From: Cryptosporangium arvum DSM 44712
GTDB lineage: Bacteria; Actinomycetota; Actinomycetes; Mycobacteriales; Cryptosporangiaceae
Assembly: GCF_000585375.1 (NCBI RefSeq)
Contig: NZ_KK073874.1
Span: 3,968,001-4,032,000 of the forward strand
Direction: 5' to 3'
Length of the DNA stretch: 64,000 nucleotides
Of the stretch, positions 34,761-42,311 are shown one piece after another. The notes beneath the pieces were generated by a model. It was not told the origin of the DNA. It did not search any database and saw nothing but the letters and a program-made list of their open reading frames with translations. A program made the translations under genes and the position numbers. Position 1 is the first letter of the stretch. Each line of letters begins with the position of its first letter.

Positions 34761-34797
34761 CACGCCACCCGTCGCTGATCCGCCCGGGAGCTCAGCC

Positions 34798-34815
34798 GGG
34801 ACGTTCGACCCTGTC
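34798..34815 (+). promoter_or_regulatory. DosR-like box
   Basis: GGGACGTTCGACCCTGTC, about 50 bp before the nitroreductase start at 34865. Confidence 0.7.
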
Positions 34816-34864
34816 GTGCCACTGCCGTCCGACCTAGCGTCGAAGCAGAGAAGTGGTGATGATC

Positions 34865-35326
34865 ATGACAACCGAGAGGCCTCCGGTGTTCCGGATGACC
34901 CGGGCACGTCGGGCCGGCGATTCGCTGATGGGGCCGCTGATCCGGCTGGGGCTCGTCCCGCACTCCTATCTCCTGACCACGCGGGGACGGAAGACCGGGC
35001 AGTTCCGCACGACTCCGGTGACCCTGGTCGAGGCCCACGGGCGCCGCTACCTGGTCGCGCCCTACGGCCCGGTGTCCTGGGTGCTGAACACCCGTGCCGC
35101 CGGTCGGGTGGGCATCGCCCGGCGCGGGCGCGAAGTGGAGTGCACGGTGCGCGAAGTGCCGCCGGCCGAGGCCGGACCGGTGCTCAAGCAGTACGTGCGG
35201 CTGGCCCGGCCGACTCGTCCGTATTTCCGGGCGCGGACGGACGCGCCGGTCGAGGAGTTCGTGGCCGAGGCGGGTCGGCACCCGGTGTTCGAACTCACGG
35301 TGCTCGGCGGGGAGCGTTGGCCATGA
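34865..35326 (+). CDS. Deazaflavin (F420)-dependent nitroreductase family protein
   Basis: A 153-residue split-barrel protein of the Ddn/DUF385 family: TTRGRKTGQFRTTPVTLVE, YLVAPYGPVSWVLNTRAAGR and VFELTVLG are the characteristic strands. Relatives reduce quinones or nitro compounds with F420H2. Start choices are GTG 34853, ATG 34859 and ATG 34865; the last gives the usual N-terminus. Its stop overlaps the next gene (ATGA), forming an operon of nitroreductase, membrane protein and USP. Confidence 0.85.
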   Translation: MTTERPPVFRMTRARRAGDSLMGPLIRLGLVPHSYLLTTRGRKTGQFRTTPVTLVEAHGRRYLVAPYGPVSWVLNTRAAGRVGIARRGREVECTVREVPPAEAGPVLKQYVRLARPTRPYFRARTDAPVEEFVAEAGRHPVFELTVLGGERWP

Positions 35327-35649
35327 CGAGCGTCATCGCTGAGCCACGGCGGCCGGAGACCTGGGGACACCACCGCCGCTGGCGTGACCTCACCGTGGGG
35401 GAGCGCCGGTTCGTGGTGGCCGGGACCGCGCTGGACACCGCACTCAAGGTCGCGATGCTGGTGGACCTGCGTCGCCGGCCGGGGGAGCAGGTGCGGGGAC
35501 CCACGTGGGCGTGGGCGTCGGCGGCGCTGATCAACTCCGCCGGTGTGATCCCGGCGGCGTACTTCGCCGTCGGCGTCACGCGGAGCGGACGACACGGACT
35601 CCGACCGCAGCTCCCCGATCACCGCCAACCGAGGAGACACGACTCATGA
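35323..35649 (+). CDS. Small membrane hypothetical protein
   Basis: A 108-residue protein with two hydrophobic stretches (about residues 30-45 and 62-82: WAWASAALINSAGVIPAAYF) and conserved-looking basic loops (LRRRPGEQVRGP). It resembles small DUF5652-type membrane proteins, but I am not certain. It is coupled by ATGA to the nitroreductase before it and the USP after it. Confidence 0.6.
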   Translation: MTSVIAEPRRPETWGHHRRWRDLTVGERRFVVAGTALDTALKVAMLVDLRRRPGEQVRGPTWAWASAALINSAGVIPAAYFAVGVTRSGRHGLRPQLPDHRQPRRHDS

Positions 35650-36089
35650 ACGAGAACGAAGGCCGGATCGTCGTCGGCATCGACGGGTCGGACCCGTCGA
35701 AGCAAGCGTTGGCCTGGGCGGTTCGGCAGGCGCGGCTGACCGGCGCGCAGATCGACGCGGTGATCGCGTGGCACCCCGTCGTCGTCTTCGGCTACATGCC
35801 GCCGCCCGGCGACTTCGACGTCGAAGGTGCCGCGCGGTCCGCCCTCGCCGACGTGATCGACAAGACCGCGGCCGACGCGGGGGACGTGCCCATCCATCCG
35901 CGCGTGATCGAGGGCGCGGCGACCCGGGTCCTCGTCGACGCGGCGCGCGGCGCGCAGCTGCTGGTGGTCGGCAACCGGGGTCACGCGGGGTTCACCGAAG
36001 CGCTACTCGGTTCGATCGGCCAGTACTGCGTGCACCACGCGGCCTGCCCGGTGGTCGTGGTCCGGGGTAGCGACGGCGAGGACACGTAG
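35646..36089 (+). CDS. Single-domain universal stress protein
   Basis: A 147-residue single USP domain, starting GRIVVGIDGSDPSKQALAWA with the ATP loop GNRGHAGFTEALLGSI and the end CPVVVVRGSD. All ATP-binding residues appear present. It is the only one-domain USP in the window and ends the nitroreductase operon; it would have to dimerise to equal the tandem forms. Confidence 0.9.
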   Translation: MNENEGRIVVGIDGSDPSKQALAWAVRQARLTGAQIDAVIAWHPVVVFGYMPPPGDFDVEGAARSALADVIDKTAADAGDVPIHPRVIEGAATRVLVDAARGAQLLVVGNRGHAGFTEALLGSIGQYCVHHAACPVVVVRGSDGEDT

Positions 36090-36146
36090 CCTCTCCCGGC
36101 GCCCGACGTTCCGGACCACACCCGGCAGCGGCGGATCAGTGCCGAG

Positions 36147-36162
36147 TTGCATATATTTGCAA
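36147..36162. promoter_or_regulatory. AT-rich operator before SulP gene
   Basis: TTGCATATATTTGCAA (arms TTGCA/TGCAA) lies in a roughly 50-bp AT-rich stretch (36147-36195) that stands out in this GC-rich DNA. ArsR-family repressors favour such AT-rich dyads, and an ArsR gene lies in the same apparent operon. Confidence 0.5.
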
Positions 36163-36260
36163 TTTGCTATTTTCTTAAATCACTAATCCTGCAAGTGCCG
36201 TCCCGGCGATCCCGGTGCGTCGGAGCGGAGGACATCGGTGCGGGTCGCGAGGGCAGCACG

Positions 36261-37967
36261 GTGAATCCGGCCCTGGTGCGGTGCGCCCGCGGTGTACGAG
36301 CCGTCCTGCCGGTCGGCGCCGACTTCCGGCTGATGACCCGCAACCCCGGCCGCGACCTGCTGGCCGGGGTGACGGTGGCGGTCGTCGCGCTGCCGCTGGC
36401 TCTCGGTTTCGGAGTGTCGTCGGGGTTGGGTGCGGAGGCCGGGATGGTGACGGCGGTGATCGCCGGGAGCCTGGCGGCGCTCCTCGGTGGCTCGAACCTG
36501 CAGGTGTCGGGTCCGACCGGCGCGATGACCGTGGTCCTGGTCCCGATCGTCGCCCGCTTCGGACCGAGCGGCGTGCTGCTGGTCGGGTTGATGGCCGGGG
36601 CGCTGCTGATCGGCCTCGCGCTGCTGAAGACCGGCCGGTACATGGCGTACGTCCCCGCGCCGGTGGTGGAGGGCTTCACGCTCGGGATCGCCTGCGTGAT
36701 CGGTTTGCAGCAGGTCCCGAACGCGCTGGGGGTGGAGAAGCCGGACGGCGAGAAGGCGCTGACGATCGCGTGGCGATCCGTGCTCACGTTCGCCGACGCG
36801 CCGGACTGGACGGCGCTCGCGCTGTCGGCCGGGGTCGCGGCGGCGATAGTGGCCGGGGCTCGGTGGTGGCCGACCATTCCGTTCTCGATCGTCGCCGTCG
36901 CCGCGTCGACGATCGTCGTGGACGTCTTCTCGCTGCGTGACGCAACGCGGATCGGAGCCTTACCGACCGGATTGCCCGCGCCGTCGTTGAGCTTCCTCGA
37001 CGCGTCGATGGTCGACGACCTGTTCGCGTCGGCGGTCGCGGTGGCGGCGCTGGCCGCGTTGGAGTCGCTGCTGTCGGCGACCGTCGCCGACGGTATGACC
37101 GTGGGCCAGAAACACGACCCGGACCGCGAACTGTTCGGCCAGGGTGTGGCGAACCTGGTGGTGCCGTTGTTCGGCGGGGTGCCGGCTACCGCCGCGATCG
37201 CCCGCACCGCGGTCAACGTCCGTACCGGTGCGTCGTCCCGGTTGGCGGCGCTGACGCACGCCGCTGTCCTCGGGGTGATCGTGTTCGCCGCCGCTCCACT
37301 GGTCTCCCGCATTCCGCTGGCCGCGCTGGCCGGGGTGCTGCTGGCGACGGCGATCCGGATGGTGGAGGTCGGTTCGCTGCGGGCCATGGCCCGCGCGACC
37401 CGTTCCGACGCGCTCGTCCTGGTGCTGACCGCCACCGCGACGCTGGTGCTCGATCTGGTGTCCGCGGTGATCGTCGGACTCGTGGTGGCCGGGGCGCTGG
37501 CCCTGCGCGCGGTGGCCCGGCAGGCCCGGATCGACCAGGTCGACTTCCGGCCCGATCTGCTCGGCGAACACAGCGACGAGGAACACGCGCTGCTGGCCGA
37601 ACACATCGTCGCGTACCGCATCGACGGGCCGGTGTTCTTCGCCGTCGCCCACCGGTTCCTGCTCGAACTGTCGGAGGTGTCCGACGTCCGCGTCGTGGTC
37701 CTGCGGCTCTCGCGGGTCAGCACCATGGACGCGACCGGCGCACTCGTCCTGAAGGATGCGGTCGAGAAGCTGAACCGGCGAGGCATCACCGTGCTGGCCT
37801 CCGGAATCCGACCGGCCCAGCGGCAGGTACTGGACTCCGTCGGAGCGCTGGACCTGCTGGGCCCGGACGGTCACGACCATCGCACCACCCCCGAGGCGAT
37901 CGCCGCGGCCCGCCGGCTCCTCGAGCAGGACGGGCTCGTGTCGGCCGACGATCGCGACCACCGCTGA
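36261..37967 (+). CDS. SulP-family anion transporter with STAS domain
   Basis: A 568-residue SLC26/SulP carrier. GTG 36261 was chosen because upstream codons extend into the AT-rich promoter. The core (about residues 25-400) contains GVTVAVVALPLALGFGVSSG, the SulP signature GLYSS-like region, NLQVSGPTGAMTVVLVPIVA and NLVVPLFGGVPATAAIARTA. A STAS domain follows at about 425-545 (VVVLRLSRVSTMDATGALVL). Substrates of the family are sulfate, bicarbonate or dicarboxylates; none can be chosen. An ArsR regulator gene follows 96 bp downstream. Confidence 0.9.
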   Translation: MNPALVRCARGVRAVLPVGADFRLMTRNPGRDLLAGVTVAVVALPLALGFGVSSGLGAEAGMVTAVIAGSLAALLGGSNLQVSGPTGAMTVVLVPIVARFGPSGVLLVGLMAGALLIGLALLKTGRYMAYVPAPVVEGFTLGIACVIGLQQVPNALGVEKPDGEKALTIAWRSVLTFADAPDWTALALSAGVAAAIVAGARWWPTIPFSIVAVAASTIVVDVFSLRDATRIGALPTGLPAPSLSFLDASMVDDLFASAVAVAALAALESLLSATVADGMTVGQKHDPDRELFGQGVANLVVPLFGGVPATAAIARTAVNVRTGASSRLAALTHAAVLGVIVFAAAPLVSRIPLAALAGVLLATAIRMVEVGSLRAMARATRSDALVLVLTATATLVLDLVSAVIVGLVVAGALALRAVARQARIDQVDFRPDLLGEHSDEEHALLAEHIVAYRIDGPVFFAVAHRFLLELSEVSDVRVVVLRLSRVSTMDATGALVLKDAVEKLNRRGITVLASGIRPAQRQVLDSVGALDLLGPDGHDHRTTPEAIAAARRLLEQDGLVSADDRDHR

Positions 37968-38063
37968 GGGGCTGCTCGTCAGGAGACGCCGAAATCTGCA
38001 ACTCTAGAAGTGATCAGACACCGTCGCGGGCCTCGTCGGGGCCGAGAGCAGGATGGGACGAGA

Positions 38064-38447
38064 GTGCCGAGCCGGAGCGCGGACGAGACCGCAGGGGAAG
38101 GTCGCCGAGAACCTCGGCCCGACCCGCCGCTCTATCAGCTGAAAGCGGAGTTCTTCAAAACGCTCGGCCATCCCGTGCGCATCCGCGTCCTAGAACTGCT
38201 CAGCATCCGGCCGCACGCGGTCTCCGAAATGCTTCCGGAGGTCGGTGTCGAGTCAGCGGCGCTCTCCCAGCAACTCGCCGTCCTGCGCCGCGCGAACCTG
38301 GTCACCGCGCGGCGCGAAGGATCCGCCGTCTACTACCAGCTCGCGACCGACGACGTCGCCGAACTTCTCCGGGTGGCCCGGGGCATCCTCACCGGTGTGC
38401 TGCAGGGACAGATCGAGCTCCTGGCCGGCTTGCGCGCTAGCTCGTAG
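38064..38447 (+). CDS. ArsR-family transcriptional regulator
   Basis: A 127-residue winged-helix protein. The ArsR core runs from LKAEFFKTLGHPVRIRVLEL (about 28-47) through ESAALSQQLAVLRRANLVTA to REGSAVYYQL. No CVC metal motif is visible on the recognition helix, so it is not a classic ArsR/SmtB metal sensor. GTG 38064 was preferred to 38010 because the upstream residues are low-complexity. It probably autoregulates the SulP-arsR unit. Confidence 0.82.
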   Translation: MPSRSADETAGEGRREPRPDPPLYQLKAEFFKTLGHPVRIRVLELLSIRPHAVSEMLPEVGVESAALSQQLAVLRRANLVTARREGSAVYYQLATDDVAELLRVARGILTGVLQGQIELLAGLRASS

Positions 38448-38546
38448 TAGCAGCCGGCGTGACGCCGCCGATCCGGAACACACAGTGATTTAACAAGCTG
38501 ACCAGTCCAATGTGCACGGTCAGTTTCCACTGTGATTGGAGCATTC

Positions 38547-38912
38547 ATGAGCCGGAAGTTTCATGGGGGCCGTAACGGGATGCGGAAGCCGACGACCGTC
38601 GCGCTGACGATCGTCGCCATGGCGCTCGCGGTCCTGGGCTGGCAGTCGCCCGCTCTGGCCGTCAACGAGGTCGCCTGCGGCACCCGCACCGACCTGGCCA
38701 AGGCCTGGGACGTCAGCGGCACCCACTGTTACGCGAACGCCGGAGCCATGTCGATCAACCTCACCAACGTCACGCGGCTCTGCGCGGGGAACAATGTCGT
38801 GTCGTGGACGGTCTGGCCCACGGCGACGAGCGCGACGCAGCTCCGCCAGAACCGCTGGCAGTGCAACTACGACGTGCGGTTCGTCAAAGCCACTCGCGTC
38901 TCCATTTCGTGA
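38547..38912 (+). CDS. Secreted beta/gamma-crystallin-like small protein
   Basis: A 121-residue exported protein: a signal peptide (about 1-42, core TVALTIVAMALAVLGW, cleavage near PALA-VN) and an approximately 78-residue mature domain with four cysteines. HCYANAGAMSINLTNVTRLC followed by GNN resembles the crystallin-type fold of Streptomyces killer-toxin-like and metalloprotease-inhibitor-like proteins. ATG 38547 follows TTGGAGC. A CTGACC/GGTCAG repeat at 38498-38523 may be its operator. Activity is unknown. Confidence 0.65.
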   Translation: MSRKFHGGRNGMRKPTTVALTIVAMALAVLGWQSPALAVNEVACGTRTDLAKAWDVSGTHCYANAGAMSINLTNVTRLCAGNNVVSWTVWPTATSATQLRQNRWQCNYDVRFVKATRVSIS

Positions 38913-38920
38913 GTGCTGAC

Positions 38921-38956
38921 GGTTCGGGCCCCGGCATCGACCGGGGCCCGAACCGT
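38921..38956. terminator. Strong terminator hairpin
   Basis: Perfect 15-bp arms CGGTTCGGGCCCCGG and CCGGGGCCCGAACCG with a 6-bp loop, 8 bp after the secreted protein's stop. Confidence 0.8.
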
Positions 38957-38990
38957 CGGGGGTAACCGCGATCGGCGTCGCGCTCACCGC

Positions 38991-39031
38991 GCTCCTACCC
39001 GCCCGCTCCTACCCGCCCGCGCCTACACGCC
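38991..39031. repeat. 14-bp tandem repeat
   Basis: GCTCCTACCCGCCC occurs twice in tandem (38991-39004, 39005-39018), followed by a degenerate third copy, directly before the hemerythrin ATG at 39036. Copy-number change here would alter the leader of that gene. Confidence 0.7.
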
Positions 39032-39035
39032 GACG

Positions 39036-39467
39036 ATGAGCCCGGCCGACGTCGCCACCGCACGGCGGCTCTACGCGCAGCACGAGTCGATCCGTCCGCT
39101 CGTCGAGCAGGTCCGTGCCGTCGCGGACGCACTCACCCGGCCGGATCCCCGGGTCGAACCCGTCCGGACCCTTCTCGGGCAGTTGCGTCGCGAGTTGTTG
39201 CCCCACGAACACGCCGAGGAGGCCGACCTCGTCCCGATCCTCAACCGGACCCTCGGCGGCGCCGACGCCACCGGAGCGATCAGCCGCACCCATGCGGAGA
39301 TCGAGCAGTACGTCGTCCGGCTGGGGCGAGCCCTCGATGCCATCACCACTACCGAGAACCTCGCCGACCTGCAGCGTCTCCTGTATGGCCTCTACGCGAT
39401 CCTGCGTCTGCACAACGCCCAGGAGGAGGAGGCGGCCTTCAGCCTCGTCCCCGGACCGGCACCGTAG
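39036..39467 (+). CDS. Hemerythrin HHE-domain protein
   Basis: A 143-residue four-helix protein with diiron ligand positions: H in YAQHESIRPLV (helix 1), LPHEHAEEADLVP (helix 2; H and E), SRTHAEIEQYV (helix 3) and RLHNAQEEEAAF (helix 4). Such cytosolic hemerythrins bind O2 or NO, or buffer iron. ATG 39036 begins the domain immediately, with little leader and a 14-bp repeat just upstream. It is not linked to a visible box. Confidence 0.8.
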   Translation: MSPADVATARRLYAQHESIRPLVEQVRAVADALTRPDPRVEPVRTLLGQLRRELLPHEHAEEADLVPILNRTLGGADATGAISRTHAEIEQYVVRLGRALDAITTTENLADLQRLLYGLYAILRLHNAQEEEAAFSLVPGPAP

Positions 39468-39485
39468 GACGCCGCCCGGCGCGGG

Positions 39486-40334
39486 TCACGCGGCCGTGGT
39501 GTGCCGGTACCTCCGCACCGCCGCGGTCACCGCGACCGCGAGCAGCCCGCCGACGCAGGCGAGAGCCTGACCGGCGTGGGCGGCGGTGGGACCGCCGAGG
39601 CACAGTGCCCGGAGGGCGTCGACGGTGAGGGTGATCGGGTTGACCGACGCGAAGGCCCGCAGCCAACCAGGGAAGGTGGCGATCGGGACGAACGTGGAGC
39701 TGGTGAAGACGAGCGGGACGGCCACGAGCAGCCCACCGACGCCGGCCGATTCCGGGTCGTGGACGAGCAGGCCCAGCAGGGCGAAGATCCACGAGAAGGC
39801 GACACCGACGCCGAGCGCGAGACCGAGCGCGGCGAGTGCCGCGGCCGGGCCGGCGTGGAACCGGAATCCGATCGCGGTGGCGACGCCGGTCATGAGCGCG
39901 AGGACGAACAGGTTACGGGCGGCGTCGGCCACGGTGCGGCCGATCAGTACGGCGGAGCGGGCCATGGGCAGGACCCGGAACCGGTCGATCATTCCGGTGG
40001 CGAGGTCCTCGGCGACGGCGACACCGGTCTGGGAGGCGCCGAAGGCGAGTGACAGCACCCAGATGCCCGGTAGCGCGTAGTCGATGTAACGGGTGACGCC
40101 GGGTGGGTGGACGGCGCCGCCCCAGGCGTAGGTGAACAACAGCACAAAAAGGACCGGCTGCACGGTCGCGAACGCGATCAGGGTCGGCACTCGCACCAGG
40201 CGGCGCAGGTTGCGACCGGTGACGGTGGCGACGTTCGCCGCCAGCCACCCCGCGCCGCGCATCGGGCCGACCACGACTGCCTCCGTCACGACTGCCTCCG
40301 TCACGACTGCCTCCGTCATGGCTGCCTCCGTCAT
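39486..40334 (-). CDS. ABC-2 type permease (DrrB-like)
   Basis: A 282-residue permease with six hydrophobic segments and the ABC-2 pattern LVRVPTLIAFATVQPVLFVL, ATGMIDRFRVLPMARSAVLI and FASVNPITLTVDALRALCLG. Its N-terminus is built of repeated (M/V)TEA(A/V) units encoded by a 15-bp tandem repeat. It overlaps the ATPase gene by ATGA. DrrAB-type pairs export hydrophobic drugs or lipids; expression is probably controlled by the divergent PadR gene. Confidence 0.87.
   Translation of the reverse strand: MTEAAMTEAVVTEAVVTEAVVVGPMRGAGWLAANVATVTGRNLRRLVRVPTLIAFATVQPVLFVLLFTYAWGGAVHPPGVTRYIDYALPGIWVLSLAFGASQTGVAVAEDLATGMIDRFRVLPMARSAVLIGRTVADAARNLFVLALMTGVATAIGFRFHAGPAAALAALGLALGVGVAFSWIFALLGLLVHDPESAGVGGLLVAVPLVFTSSTFVPIATFPGWLRAFASVNPITLTVDALRALCLGGPTAAHAGQALACVGGLLAVAVTAAVRRYRHTTAA
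40272..40331. repeat. 15-bp in-frame tandem repeat in permease gene
   Basis: CACGACTGCCTCCGT appears three times exactly plus one variant (CATGGCTGCCTCCGT), giving MTEA/VTEA units at the permease N-terminus. The unit length keeps frame, so copy number may vary without disrupting the gene; several units begin with an ATG or GTG. Confidence 0.8.
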
Positions 40335-41302
40335 TGCGGCCTCCGGTCGGCCGGGCCCCCGGGGCCGGTGAGGGTGAAGAAGACCTCGTCGAGGGTCGGA
40401 CGGCGCAGAGCGACGTCGCTGATCCGGAGATCGGCGGCGGCCAGCCGGGTGGCGACCCCGAGCAGGGCACCGGGGCCGTCGGCGACGGGGAGGAGTACCC
40501 GTTCGGTGCCGGCGTCGATGACCGGCGGGCCGGTACCGAGGTCGCACACCGCGGCGGCCAGTGCCCGCGGGTCCGCGCCGGGCAACGTCCGGAGTTCCAG
40601 GCGGTCCCCACCGACCTGACGTTTGAGTTCCTCTGGGCTGCCGGTGGCGATCGCGCGGCCCCGGTGCAGAACCAGGATCCGCGTGGCGAGCCGGTCGGCC
40701 TCCTCCAGGTATTGCGTGGTCAGCAGCAGGCTCGTGCCGCTGCTGCGCAGTTCGTCGAGCAGCCGCCAGAGTTCGGTCCGGCCACGTGGGTCCAGGCCGG
40801 TGGTCGGCTCGTCGAGGAAGAGCACCGCGGGTGCGGCGACCAGGCTCGCCGCCACGTCCAACCGTCGGCGCGTTCCCCCGGAGAGGGTGCGGGCGGTCCG
40901 GCCGGAAGCCGACCCCAGGTCGAAGGTCTCCAGCAAGTGGTCGGCGCGCCGTTTCGCGTCGGTTCGGGACAGCCCGGACAGGCGGCCGATCATGCGGAGG
41001 TTCTCCCGCCCGGTCAGGTGGGCGTCCACGGCGACGTACTGTCCCGAGACCCCGATCAGCCGGCGGATCTGCCCCGGGGCGTCACGCACGTCGTGCCCCA
41101 GGATCCGGGCGGTCCCGGCGTCGGGCCGTAGCAGCGTCGTCAAGATCCGTACCGCGGTGCTCTTCCCGGCTCCGTTCGGACCGAGTAGCCCCAGGACTTC
41201 ACCGATCGGCACGTGCACGTCGAGTCCGTCCAGCGCCCGCACCGTGCCGAACCGTTTGACCAGCCCGTGAGCCTCGATCGCCGACCGTTCGGTCACGGCC
41301 AT
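40331..41302 (-). CDS. ABC transporter ATPase (DrrA-like)
   Basis: A 323-residue ATPase with Walker A GPNGAGKST, signature LSGGTRRRLDVAASL, Walker B VLFLDEPTTGLDP and a switch H replaced by Q in LLLTTQYLEEADRL, as in other DrrA proteins. The C-terminal 90 residues are the DrrA-type accessory domain. ATG 41302 lies within the palindrome-bearing gap shared with the PadR gene. Partner of the permease at 39486. Confidence 0.9.
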   Translation of the reverse strand: MAVTERSAIEAHGLVKRFGTVRALDGLDVHVPIGEVLGLLGPNGAGKSTAVRILTTLLRPDAGTARILGHDVRDAPGQIRRLIGVSGQYVAVDAHLTGRENLRMIGRLSGLSRTDAKRRADHLLETFDLGSASGRTARTLSGGTRRRLDVAASLVAAPAVLFLDEPTTGLDPRGRTELWRLLDELRSSGTSLLLTTQYLEEADRLATRILVLHRGRAIATGSPEELKRQVGGDRLELRTLPGADPRALAAAVCDLGTGPPVIDAGTERVLLPVADGPGALLGVATRLAAADLRISDVALRRPTLDEVFFTLTGPGGPADRRPQ

Positions 41303-41314
41303 CACCCCGCATAG

Positions 41315-41331
41315 ATAGGTTAGCTACCTAT
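41315..41331. promoter_or_regulatory. PadR operator
   Basis: ATAGGTTAGCTACCTAT (6-bp arms, 5-bp spacer) within an AT-rich divergent promoter; a related AGCATAGCT palindrome follows at about 41344-41352. It separates the exporter genes from the PadR gene. Confidence 0.72.
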
Positions 41332-41379
41332 TGGCGGAACAGTAGCATAGCTATCTATCCGGCCTCTAGACTCAGAGTT

Positions 41380-41724
41380 GTGAAGGCCGACGCGCAGGTA
41401 CTCAAAGGACACCTCGACGTGCTGCTGCTCGCCACGCTGGACGAAGGACCCCGGCACGGGTACGCGATCAGGGACGAGCTCCGGCAGCGCAGTGACGGCC
41501 GGTTCGACCTGCCCACCGGCACCATCTATCCGGCCCTGCACCGCCTGGAAGCCGCCGGCCTGATCACCGGTTCGTGGTCGCGGGCCGAGGGCCGGAGGCG
41601 GCGCTCCTACCAGCTCACCGCCGCCGGGCAGCAGCGTCTGCACACCGAACGCGGCGGCTGGCGCGAGTTCGCCGCCACCGTCACCGCCGTTCTGGACCGC
41701 GAGCCGTGGCCGGCCACCCCCTGA
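41380..41724 (+). CDS. PadR-family transcriptional regulator
   Basis: A 114-residue winged-helix protein with the PadR signature: LKGHLDVLLLATLDEGPRHG, YAIRDELRQRS, LPTGTIYPALHRLEAAGLI and RRRRSYQLTAAGQQRL. GTG 41380 has no clear ribosome site and a TAGACT element lies 8-13 bp upstream, so translation may be leaderless. PadR proteins commonly repress adjacent multidrug exporters, here DrrAB-like genes. Confidence 0.88.
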   Translation: MKADAQVLKGHLDVLLLATLDEGPRHGYAIRDELRQRSDGRFDLPTGTIYPALHRLEAAGLITGSWSRAEGRRRRSYQLTAAGQQRLHTERGGWREFAATVTAVLDREPWPATP

Positions 41725-42281
41725 TCGGCCGGTACCTGCGCCAGCTCTCCGATCGGCTCCCCGCCGACACCGTGGACGAGCTGGCCGACGGGCTGCACGA
41801 AACGTGGACCCATTTCCTCGAACGCGGAGACGACGCCGAGGCCGCCGCGCGCGCCGCGATCGCCGAGTTCGGTACTCCGGCCCAGGTCGTCGACGCGTTC
41901 GTGGCCGACGCGCCCGGGCGCCGGACCGCCCGGGCTCTGCTGGCCACCGGCCCGCTCGTCGGCGCGTGCTGGGCCGCCTGTCTCATCGAGGCGCGGGCCT
42001 GGACCTGGCCGATCCCCACCGGCGTGCGGGCCGGCTACGCGGCCGCCGTCGTCACCGTCGTGATCTGCCTGCTGATCGCCGCGAGCAGCCGCCACGGCTA
42101 CCGCCGTACCCGGCTGGGCGACGTGGGCGCCGCTGCTCTGGTCCCGCTCGACCTGGTCATGATCGCCGCCGTCGCGCTGGCGGGATCCACGTTCGTCTGG
42201 CCCGTGATCGTCGCCGTCCCCGCCAGCGTGATCCGCATCCTGCTGATCACGCGCGCGCTCCCCGGGCGCGCGGCCCGCTGA
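41706..42281 (+). CDS. PadR-linked membrane protein
   Basis: A 191-residue protein from GTG 41706, overlapping the PadR gene by 19 bp. The N-terminal about 60 residues (YLRQLSDRLPADTVDELADG ... AIAEFGTPAQVVDAF) form the helical module often found after PadR genes (HAAS/DUF1700-like). Four transmembrane helices follow (about 75-190). It may sense membrane conditions for PadR or accompany the exporter; this is inferred from genomic habit. Confidence 0.72.
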   Translation: MAGHPLIGRYLRQLSDRLPADTVDELADGLHETWTHFLERGDDAEAAARAAIAEFGTPAQVVDAFVADAPGRRTARALLATGPLVGACWAACLIEARAWTWPIPTGVRAGYAAAVVTVVICLLIAASSRHGYRRTRLGDVGAAALVPLDLVMIAAVALAGSTFVWPVIVAVPASVIRILLITRALPGRAAR

Positions 42282-42311
42282 CGGGTCGGTGCCCGGGCGA
42301 CCCGTGCGGCT

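Noticed and set aside
40272-40331. The 15-bp repeat as a CRISPR-like or regulatory iteron array
   Set aside because: The units are contiguous, in frame and encode TEAV peptides, so a coding repeat explains them.
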